Position numbers and translations under genes: made by a program. Source: JADJMO01 sp016794445 (GTDB taxonomy: Bacteria > Myxococcota_A > Polyangia > Polyangiales > JADJMO01). Taken from it: a stretch of 29,237 nucleotides of DNA. Positions 17,897 through 25,400 of this stretch are shown piece after piece. The notes beneath the pieces are model-generated. The model saw only the letters and a program-made list of their open reading frames with translations. It did no database searches and had not been told where the DNA came from. The stretch is taken from assembly GCA_016794445.1 (NCBI GenBank), contig JAEUKC010000234.1:1-29237 (forward strand), read 5' to 3'. The number at the start of each line of letters is the position of its first letter. Position 1 is the stretch's first letter.

Positions 17897-18745
17897 CTAC
17901 TTGCAGGGTTGCTTCACCAAGCTGCACCCGGCGGTCGAGGCGCAGAGCACCGTCTTCAGGTCCGCGGAGAAGCGGGCGAGGTAGGAGGGGCCCTTCGCCC
18001 CGTCCAGCGTGGCTGGGTACTCGGTGGAGCCCGTGCACATGGGCGTGCGGTCCGGGTTGAGCGGCGCGAAGGCCGAGCCCCCCTTGAACTCGAGCGTGCC
18101 GTCGGTGAGCACCGTGATCGCGTCGGCGGGGTTCAGGGTGTTGGTCTTGGTGCCGTCCTGCCGCTTGGCCGGCACGAACGTCATCCGGCGCACGGTGCCG
18201 AGCTGCGTCTCGACCTCGCCGATGACGGCCACCTTGGAACTACCACCGCCGTCGCCGTAGCTCGCGATCCAGCCGCCCTTGGCGAGACCATCGAAGGCGC
18301 TGCCGCCCCCGACGATCGTGTAGACGACCCACGCGGTCGGGCCGCCGTCCCAGGTGATGCCGACCGCGCGCCCGTCGGGCGACTCCTTCTCGTGGTGCTC
18401 GCAGTAGACCTTCTTCTTGTCGTCGAAGCGGTAGAAGACCGGGTCCTGGTTGGCGCCGAACTGCTGGAAGCCGACGAAGATCGTGGTGGCACCGCTCGTG
18501 AGGGACGGCGCGCCGCTCTTGACCATGTCGTCGTAGGTCATCTCGCAGGTGACCCCGACGCCGCCGTCGCGGAAGGCCTTCTGGAACTTCCCGTCGCCGG
18601 GGCCGGTGGGCACTCCCGGGGGGCGGGTGTCGGCAGCCCCGGCCGTGTCGGCGAGGGTCCCCCCATCGTCGAGCCCGCCCGAGGTCGCCTCGCTTCCACA
18701 GGAGGAGACGCAGACGAGCAGGGCGAGCGAGCGGGGGAGGCGCAT
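17897..18745 (-). CDS. hypothetical lipoprotein
   Basis: The 282-residue protein has a lipobox ending at Cys16 (VSSC) after a basic start, followed by a Gly/Asp-rich linker. The remainder is beta-rich and contains six or more Cys after the anchor, two of them in the C-terminal 'CASTAGCSLVKQPCK', so disulfides are likely. Motifs such as 'TIFVGFQQFGANQDPVFYRF', 'AVGITWDGGPTAWVVYTI' and 'VAVIGEVETQLGTVRRMTF' suggest a surface beta-barrel or propeller-type domain. I do not recognise the family and assign no function. ATG 18743-18745 is preceded by AGGGAG. It is probably in one transcript with the small gene upstream (35 nt) and the TonB-C-like lipoprotein downstream (32 nt). Confidence 0.8.
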   Translation of the reverse strand: MRLPRSLALLVCVSSCGSEATSGGLDDGGTLADTAGAADTRPPGVPTGPGDGKFQKAFRDGGVGVTCEMTYDDMVKSGAPSLTSGATTIFVGFQQFGANQDPVFYRFDDKKKVYCEHHEKESPDGRAVGITWDGGPTAWVVYTIVGGGSAFDGLAKGGWIASYGDGGGSSKVAVIGEVETQLGTVRRMTFVPAKRQDGTKTNTLNPADAITVLTDGTLEFKGGSAFAPLNPDRTPMCTGSTEYPATLDGAKGPSYLARFSADLKTVLCASTAGCSLVKQPCK

Positions 18746-18780
18746 GCTCCCTGATAGTGCCCCGACCGGCCGGGATCGGG

Positions 18781-19089
18781 TCAAGTCCGGGCGAACAGCG
18801 AGCGAAGGTCGCCGCTGTCCCCGGCGCGTTGCAGCCGGTCGGCCAGCGCGGCCGCGCGCGCCCCCTGGTTCGTGCCCCCTGCGTGCCAGGCGTGCGCGCG
18901 GACCTTCGACGCGATCTCGAGCACCAGCGTGCGCGCCTCCTCGGGGTCGCTCGACATCAGCGCCTCGACCACGCCCAGCAGGTGGCTCGAGGGCCACGGC
19001 GTCACCACCTTGGCGCCGGCGTCAGTGCTGGCCGGCGCCCCACCCCCGAACACGCCACGAAATGCCGTCGGAACTCGCTGTCGCTGCAT
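18781..19089 (-). CDS. small hypothetical protein, 102 aa
   Basis: The 102-residue soluble protein has no signal peptide and is mostly alpha-helical ('SHLLGVVEALMSSDPEEARTLVLEIASKVRAHA', reported in pieces: 'LGVVEALMSSDPEEA' and 'TLVLEIASKVRAHAW'), with a final basic helix 'ALADRLQRAGDSGDLRSLFART'-like stretch near residues 81-102. The family is not recognised. The ATG at 19087-19089 has a GGAG Shine-Dalgarno sequence (GAGGAGTTCCC before it). It is the first gene of the three-gene lipoprotein unit and diverges from the channel-like gene, sharing the ~100-bp region that holds an inverted repeat. Confidence 0.65.
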   Translation of the reverse strand: MQRQRVPTAFRGVFGGGAPASTDAGAKVVTPWPSSHLLGVVEALMSSDPEEARTLVLEIASKVRAHAWHAGGTNQGARAAALADRLQRAGDSGDLRSLFART

Positions 19090-19100
19090 GGGAACTCCTC

Positions 19101-19128
19101 GCTCAAGGTCTTGCCCTCTCCCCTGAGC
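19101..19128. promoter_or_regulatory. imperfect inverted repeat in divergent intergenic region
   Basis: GCTCAAGG (19101-19108) and CCCTGAGC (19121-19128) are an 8-bp inverted repeat with one mismatch and a 12-bp spacer. It lies between the divergent starts at 19089 and 19189, a good position for a regulator of the channel-flotillin operon. Confidence 0.35.
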
Positions 19129-19150
19129 AACCGGCAGGCCAGTCGCGGAA

Positions 19151-19180
19151 TGGACTTCTTCCGTGGCCGGACGGTACGGT
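19151..19180 (+). promoter_or_regulatory. candidate promoter of the channel-flotillin-AAA operon
   Basis: TGGACT (19151-19156, 4 of 6 match to TTGACA) and TACGGT (19175-19180, -10-like) are 18 bp apart. The predicted start of transcription falls close to the ATG at 19189, which would be a leaderless or near-leaderless gene. There is no Shine-Dalgarno sequence there. Confidence 0.3.
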
Positions 19181-19188
19181 TTTCCGCC

Positions 19189-19626
19189 ATGGGCGCGTCG
19201 TCTCTCCTGCTCGGGCTCCTCGCCCCGGACCTCCTCGACGAGGCCAAGCAATGGATGCGCGAGGAGAGCCGCGAGGACCCGGCCGACGCGGTGATCTGGA
19301 CCACCCTCGTCGCGGCGCAGCTCTTCTACAAGGCCGAGGTCGGCCACAACCCGAAGGTGCGCTCGATCAACGACGCCCTGGTCTTCGTCTCGACCAACCT
19401 CTCGGTCGGTTACTGCGACATCTTCGCCTGCACCGAGCGCGGCAAGCAGATCGTGACGCTGCTGATGATGTTCGGCCCCGCGATGGCGACCCGCGCCCTC
19501 GACGAGACGGCGGTCGACGTGCGCGCGGCGGCGGACGCGGAGCAGACCAAGCACGACGCGCTGCTCGCCCGCCTCGACCGGATCGCCGAGCTCCTCGCGA
19601 GAGAGCCCGAGGGCGCGCGGCCGTGA
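19189..19626 (+). CDS. two-helix potassium-channel-like protein with altered filter
   Basis: The 145-residue product resembles the pore module of 2-TM potassium channels: a hydrophobic first helix ('AVIWTTLVAAQLFY', ~34-47), a pore helix ('SINDALVFVSTNL', ~59-71), the filter-like 'SVGYCD' (72-77) and a second helix ('GKQIVTLLMMFGPAM', ~86-100). The spacing from filter to 'TERGK' matches the T-x-x-G-R segment of KcsA-like channels. The filter differs from TVGYGD: Ser for Thr and Cys76 for Gly. The C-terminal 40 residues look coiled-coil. The start at 19189 is preferred over ATG 19150 because the 13 extra codons use A/T-ending codons unlike the gene. Its stop overlaps the next GTG (GTGA). Confidence 0.7.
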   Translation: MGASSLLLGLLAPDLLDEAKQWMREESREDPADAVIWTTLVAAQLFYKAEVGHNPKVRSINDALVFVSTNLSVGYCDIFACTERGKQIVTLLMMFGPAMATRALDETAVDVRAAADAEQTKHDALLARLDRIAELLAREPEGARP

Positions 19627-20369
19627 CCGCGTTCGCGCTGTTCCTGCACTTCCCCGTGGCGGTGTGGACGGTGCTGGTGGCGATCTCCCTGGTCTACTGG
19701 CTGTTCGTCATGAGCGGCCTCGTCCACCTCGGCGAGGGCGCCGACGCCGGCGCCGAGGGCCTCGGTCACGGCGCCGACCTCCACGCCGGCCACGCAGAGC
19801 TCGGCGACGCGGGCGACGTGGGCGACGCCGGGGACGTCGGCGGTCACGACGTGGACGGCGGGGGCCACGAGGTGGGCGCGAGCGAGGACGCCCCCGCCGG
19901 CATCGCGGGGTTCTTCCGTTTGAAGGACGTCCCGATCACCGTCTCTTTCTCGCTCATCTCGTTCTTCTCCTGGATCCTCACGCTGGTGGCGCTGTGGGCC
20001 GCCCACCAGGCCCACTACGACCCGGGCGTGATCGTGAAGGCGCTGCTCGCCTTCGTCGTCGCGCCGCTCCTCGCCTTTCCCCTCACCAAGGCGGCCACGC
20101 TTCCGCTCGCCCCGTTGCTCACGCCGCGGCGGGCCAAGTCCTCGCGCGATCTCCTCGGTCAGACGTGCACCATCCGCACCGGCGAGGCCGACGAGCGCTT
20201 CGGCGAGGCTCTGGTCAAGGACACCGGGGCCGAGATCGTGCTGCGGGTCCGCGTGGAGGGCGTGGCGATGAAGCGCGGCGAGGAGGGGGTCATCGTGGGA
20301 TTCGACGAGGAGCGCGAGGAGTACATCGTCGCGCCGATGGACGAAGCGAGCGGTCGCCGCCGGTCATGA
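19623..20369 (+). CDS. yqiJ: YqiJ/NfeD-like membrane protein with OB-fold
   Basis: The 248-residue protein has an N-terminal membrane segment (~10-31), a long loop (36-92) rich in Gly, Asp, Glu and His (His at 35, 49, 54, 57, 75, 82), two or more membrane segments (~106-125 and ~136-160) and a C-terminal beta domain ('LLGQTCTIRTGEADERFGEA', 'LRVRVEG', 'GEEGVIVGFDEEREEYIV') typical of the OB-fold in NfeD/YqiJ/YuaF proteins. These are partners of flotillins in many bacteria, and E. coli pairs yqiJ with yqiK. The GTG start at 19623 overlaps the TGA of the channel-like gene (GTGA), showing coupling. The His/Asp-rich loop is not part of the family core and could bind metal; that is inference. Confidence 0.85.
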   Translation: MTAFALFLHFPVAVWTVLVAISLVYWLFVMSGLVHLGEGADAGAEGLGHGADLHAGHAELGDAGDVGDAGDVGGHDVDGGGHEVGASEDAPAGIAGFFRLKDVPITVSFSLISFFSWILTLVALWAAHQAHYDPGVIVKALLAFVVAPLLAFPLTKAATLPLAPLLTPRRAKSSRDLLGQTCTIRTGEADERFGEALVKDTGAEIVLRVRVEGVAMKRGEEGVIVGFDEEREEYIVAPMDEASGRRRS

Positions 20370-20463
20370 ACTTTACCTAGTTCGTCCGTGCCTGGCAGGA
20401 TCCACGGAGCGAAGAGCGGTGCACCGCGCACCCCTCTCGCGCCTCCAGGGGAGCGAGCTTCCA

Positions 20464-22461
20464 ATGCACGAGTTGTTGCCCATCTTTGCCGCCATCGGCG
20501 CCGGGGTCGTCATCCTGTTCGGGATCGGCGCGATGTTCGCGCGCTTCTACCGTCAGGTCGAGCAAGGCAAGGCGCTGATCATCAACACCTCGCGGAACGA
20601 CAAGCCGTACGTCACCTTCACGGGTGGGCTCGTGCTGCCGATCGTCAACCGCGCCGAGGTGATGGACCTCTCCGTCAAGACGATCGACATCGATCGCCGC
20701 GGAAAAGAGGGCCTGATCTGCAACGACAACATCCGCGCCGACATCAACGTCACGTTCTTCGTGCGGGTGAACAAGACCGCCGACGACGTGCTCAAGGTGG
20801 CCCAGTCCATCGGCTGCGCGCGGGCGAGCGACGAGGACACCCTGGTGGCGCTGTTCAACGCCAAGTTCTCCGAGGCGCTCAAGACGGTCGGCAAGCACTT
20901 CGACTTCGAGCAGCTCTACACCAAGCGCGAGGAGTTCAAGGAGGCGATCATCCGGGTCATCGGCAAGGACCTGAACGGGTTCATCCTGGACGACGCGGCG
21001 ATCGACTACCTCGAGCAGACCCCGCTCGAGGCGCTCGATCCGAACAACATCATGGACTCCGAGGGCATCCGCAAGATCACGGCCCTCACGGTGGAGAAGA
21101 ACGTCGCCACCAACGAGCTGCGCCAGAAGGAGCGCACCGAGAAGGGCAGCCAGAACCTCACCGCCGACGAGGCGATGTTCCGGTTCGAGCAGCGCAAGGC
21201 CGAGGCCGAGGCCAAGAAGGACCGCGAGATCTCCGTCGCCAAGACCCGCGAGGAGAACGAGGCCACCCGCCTCGCCCTCGAGGAGCAGAAGCGCACCCTC
21301 TTGCTGCGTCAGAAGGTCGAGGAGGAGACCCTCATCGCCAACGAGGTGAAGAACCGCGGCGTGTCCATCGCGCAGAAGAACCGCGAGCGCGAGATCCTGG
21401 TGGAGAGCGAGCGCGTGGAGAAGGCGCGGCAGCTCGAGGCGGTGGCGCGCGAGCGCGAGGTGCAGGTGGCCGTGCTGGCGCGAGACCGCGACCTCGAGCA
21501 GCAGAAGAAGGAGATCGCCGACGTGGTGCGCACGCGCATCGCCGTCGACAAGACCGTGGCCGCCGAGGAGGAGCAGATCAAGGATCTGCGCACGACCGCG
21601 CAGGCCAACCGCGAGAAGGAGGTCGTCCGGCTCGCCGCCGAGGCCCAGGCGCAGGAGGGCATGGTCAAGCTGGTGAAGGCCGCCGAGGCCTCCGAGGAGG
21701 CGGCCAAGCACAAGGCGCGCGAGAAGATCCTCACCTCCGACGCGGAGCTCGAGACCGCCGACAAGCTGGCGCGCGCCAAGGTGCGCCTGGCCGAGGGCAT
21801 CCAGGCCGAGGAGGCCGCGAAGGGCCTCGCCGCCGCGCGGGTCAAGGAGGCCGACGCGCTGGCCTTCGAGAAGCAGGGCCTCGTCGAGGCGCGCGTCTCG
21901 CTCGAGAAGATGAACGCCGCCGCCGAGGGTGAACAGAAGCAGGGCTTCGCCAAGGTCGCCGTGCGTCAGGCCGAGGCCGACGCGATCCAGAAGCAGGGCG
22001 CGGCCGAGGCCTCCGTCGTGCGCGAGAAGATGACCGCCGAGGCGACCGGCATTCGCGAGAAGGCCGAGGCCATGCGAATCCTCGACGAGAGCGGGCGCGG
22101 GCACGAGGAGTTCCGCCTCAACCTCGAGAAGGACCGCACCGTGGCCATCGAGACCATCAAGGCCCGCAAGGAGCAGGCGATGGCCCAGGCCGACGTGCTC
22201 GGAAAGTCGCTGGCCAACGCCAAGTTCAACATCGTGGGCGGCGACGGCGCGTTCTTCGACCGCTACGTGAAGGCCATCGGCGTCGGGCAGTCGGTCGAAG
22301 CGGCGCTCGGCGAGAGCGTCACCCTGCGCAACGTGGCGCGGGACTTCGTGAAGGACGGGTCGCTCGACCCCGAGCTGGCGGGGCTCGTCGAGCGGTTCGC
22401 CCGCGGTGACAAGGACGCGCAGAAGAAGCTCCTCGGCATGGTGAAGAAGGACGCGCCCTAG
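20464..22461 (+). CDS. yqiK: flotillin family protein (YqiK-type, SPFH)
   Basis: The 665-residue protein has a single N-terminal membrane segment (~4-26) and then an SPFH/Band-7 domain (~30-200), with 'QVEQGKALIINTSRNDKPYV', 'IDIDRRGKEGLICNDNIRAD' and 'NVTFFVRVN'. A long charged coiled coil rich in Ala, Glu, Lys and Arg follows (~220-590), with a C-terminal region to the end. This order is that of YqiK/FloT-like flotillins, which oligomerise into membrane microdomain scaffolds; the SPFH domain probably lies in the cytoplasm. ATG 20464 has GGGGAG about 10 nt before it. The gap to the yqiJ-like gene is 94 nt, and the AAA+ gene starts 8 nt after its stop. Confidence 0.93.
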   Translation: MHELLPIFAAIGAGVVILFGIGAMFARFYRQVEQGKALIINTSRNDKPYVTFTGGLVLPIVNRAEVMDLSVKTIDIDRRGKEGLICNDNIRADINVTFFVRVNKTADDVLKVAQSIGCARASDEDTLVALFNAKFSEALKTVGKHFDFEQLYTKREEFKEAIIRVIGKDLNGFILDDAAIDYLEQTPLEALDPNNIMDSEGIRKITALTVEKNVATNELRQKERTEKGSQNLTADEAMFRFEQRKAEAEAKKDREISVAKTREENEATRLALEEQKRTLLLRQKVEEETLIANEVKNRGVSIAQKNREREILVESERVEKARQLEAVAREREVQVAVLARDRDLEQQKKEIADVVRTRIAVDKTVAAEEEQIKDLRTTAQANREKEVVRLAAEAQAQEGMVKLVKAAEASEEAAKHKAREKILTSDAELETADKLARAKVRLAEGIQAEEAAKGLAAARVKEADALAFEKQGLVEARVSLEKMNAAAEGEQKQGFAKVAVRQAEADAIQKQGAAEASVVREKMTAEATGIREKAEAMRILDESGRGHEEFRLNLEKDRTVAIETIKARKEQAMAQADVLGKSLANAKFNIVGGDGAFFDRYVKAIGVGQSVEAALGESVTLRNVARDFVKDGSLDPELAGLVERFARGDKDAQKKLLGMVKKDAP

Positions 22462-22469
22462 AGGGTCCC

Positions 22470-25400
22470 ATGGCCCAAGCGCCCGAAACGAAGGGCGAGG
22501 ACGCCGGCACCGGCGGCCTCGACGCGGGGAGCTACGAGGTCGTCCGGCAGCGGCTCCTCGGCCACGTCACCGAGCTGACCACGCGCGCGGAGAAGGTGAA
22601 CGCCGCGCGCAAGGCGATCTTCGGCTCGTCGGCGTTCGAGCTCGCGCAGACCAGCCGCGTGCGCACCGAGAACGCCGCGCACCCGCGCGACATGGTCTCG
22701 GTGGGCGGGTTCCTCTTGTTCGCGTTCAACGTCACGCTCGGGCTCAAGAGCGTGCCCGCGGTGGGCGACGTGTTCGCGCTCTACCGCCTCGACGCCGACG
22801 GCGGCGAGGGCCTCGAGCCGATCGCCCTCGAGGGCACGTTCCTCGCGACGCCCGCCTTCGTCAACGACTTCACGACGGCGTTCAAGTACGCCAAGGGCCC
22901 GCGCATCCTCAAGCTGCGGCGCACCGACAAGCGCCTGCTGATCATCGCGCAGATCGGCGACAAGCTCACCGACGTCACCGTGTTCCGCTTCGGGATCGAC
23001 GGCAAGAACAAGGTCACCTACATCGACGCGCGCGGCGAAGAGGACAACGTCGACCCGCCGAGCTTCGCGTTCAAGTGGACCCGCACCGGCCGCGAGCAGC
23101 AGGTGATGGGCGCCCACCCCCACGTGAACATCCTCGACCAGGTGTTCGTGGAGACGGTCGGTGGCGACCTCACCGTCAAGATCGAGAACAACACCAAGGA
23201 CGGGCGCGGCATCTGGCGCGAGCCCGTCGCCGACCCGAACCAGACCCTCGACGACGGCGAGATCTCCTGGGCCAAGGTCGGGGCGCTGATCCTGCTGAAG
23301 GTGCTCCCCTACCGCGAGGAGACCACGCGGTACCTCGTCTACAACACGCTGCAGAAGACCGTCACCCGCATCGACGCGATCGGGCAGGCGTGCCTCGAGC
23401 TGCCCGAGGGTCAGGGCATCCTGTTCCCGGGCGGCCACTACGTCACGGCCGAGGGCCCCCGCGTCCTCGACCCCGACACCGCGGGGATGCGCTTCGAGAC
23501 GATGATCCACGCTCCCAACGGCGAGGACGTCCTCTACGTGTTCTACCGCGGCGAGGAGGGGCTCTACCTGCAGCTCCCCTACAACCTGATCACCAAGGAG
23601 CTCGGCGCCCCGATCAAGTGCCACGGCTACAGCGTGTTCGCCGATGGCACCATGGCGATCTTCCGCGCCCCCGAGGGTGCGGACGCGACGCGCGTGCACC
23701 CGTTCCAGGTGTGGCGCACGCCGTTCTCGACCCTCGAGGAGGCCGAGAAGAAGGCCAAGACGGCCAACGCGGGCTCGTACCTCGCCAAGGTCGGCAACCC
23801 GGCCCTCGTGCGCGGCGTGAGCGACGCCTACGCCGTGCGCCGGCTCGCGCTCACCGAGACACCGACCCGCCGCACGTTCGAGGAGCTCATCACCGTCGTC
23901 GGTCGCGCCATCGACGACCACTACTGGATCGGCCACGCCGAGGCCTTCGACCTCAAGAGCGCGCTCAAGGACGTGCGCAAGAGCGCCGACGCGATCCTCG
24001 CCGAGTTCGAGAAGGTCGAGCAGTACCGCGCGCAGGCCGAGAAGGCGGTCGTCGAGGCCACCGAGGCGCAGAAGGCGCTCCTCGGCACGCAGCGCCCCGA
24101 GGACGCGCCCTCCGCGGAGAGCTTCCTCGCCGCGCTCTCGGCCCTGCGCACCCAGCGCGGCAAGCTCGTCTCGCTGCGCGAGCTCCGGTACATCGATCTG
24201 GCGGCCATCGATCTCCTCGAGAAGGCCGTCGACGCGCGCTTCGTCGAGGTGCGGACGGCGTGCGTCACCTACTTCGAGTCCGAGGGCGCGTGGACCCCGG
24301 TGATCGCGTCGGTCGAGCAGCTCGGCGGCGAGATCGACAAGGCCGCCAAGGCCGTCGATCTGAAGCCGCACAAGGAGAAGCTCGACACCCTGCACGAGCG
24401 GCTCCTGCTCCTCGGCGAGACCGTCTCCGCACTCGAGGTCGACGACGCCACCGTGCGCACGCGGGTGCTCGAGCAGCTCTCGAGGGCGCTCGCGGTGCTC
24501 AACCGCGTGCGCGCCGCGTACGACTCGAAGAAGAAGGAGCTCTACGGCCGCGAGGGCCGCGCGGAGCTCGCGGTGCAGCTCGGTGTCTTCGCGCAGGCGG
24601 TCTCCGCCGCGGTGAGCGCCGCCTCGACGCCCGCGGGCTGCGACGCGGAGCTCGGCAAGCTGCTGCTCCGCCTCGAGGAGCTCGCGGGTCGGTTCGGCGA
24701 GCTCGAGGAGTTCGCCGTCGAGATCGACAAGAAGCGCGACGAGGTCACCGAGACCTTCGGCTCGCGCCGCCAGACCCTCGCCGACGAGCGCCACAAGCGC
24801 GCCGCGGCCCTGGGCTCCGCCGGCGACCGCATGATCGCGGGCATCGTGCGCAAGGCCGCCACGTTCACCACCGAGGACGATCTCCAGGCCTACTTCGCCA
24901 GCGATCCGATGGTCCAGAAGGTGGGCGAGTCGGTCGAGCGGCTCGCCGATCTCGGCGAGAACGTGCGCGCCGACGAGCTCGGCACCCGCCTCAAGGTGTG
25001 CCGGCAGGACGCCGTCCGCAACCTGCGCGACAAGCGCGAGCTCGCCGACGGCGAGGGCGTGAAGCTCGGCGGCTTCACCTTCTCGGTGACCAAGAGCGCG
25101 ATCGACCTCGTGGTGGTGCCTCGCGAAGAGGGGCTCGCGCTCCACCTCACGGGCACCGACTTCTACCAGCGCCTCACCGACCCGGCGCTCGACGAGCTCT
25201 CCGACGTCTGGGAGCAGTCGATCGCGTCCGAGTCCAAGGCCGTCTACCGCGGGGAGTACCTCGCGTTCCGCATCCTCGACGACGCCCTCGCCGGGCGCGA
25301 GGGCCCCGACATGGCGCAGCTGCGGGCGGCGCTCCGCGAGTCGCGCCTGCTCGCGGTCGTCTCAGACTTCGCCGCGGGGCGCCTCGACGAGGGCTACGAG

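Noticed and set aside
18549..19622. Upstream extension of the YqiJ-like frame.
   Set aside because: It runs antisense to the lipoprotein and small genes and through the channel gene in another frame; its composition is Arg/Pro-rich and unlike coding sequence.
22458..25145. Very long minus-strand open frame opposite the AAA+ gene (also similar ones at 25506-28265, 20377-22104, 2326-4419 and 5982-8372).
   Set aside because: They are mirror frames of real GC-rich genes, composed mostly of Ala/Arg/Glu/Gly or His-rich low-complexity sequence, and show no family motif.
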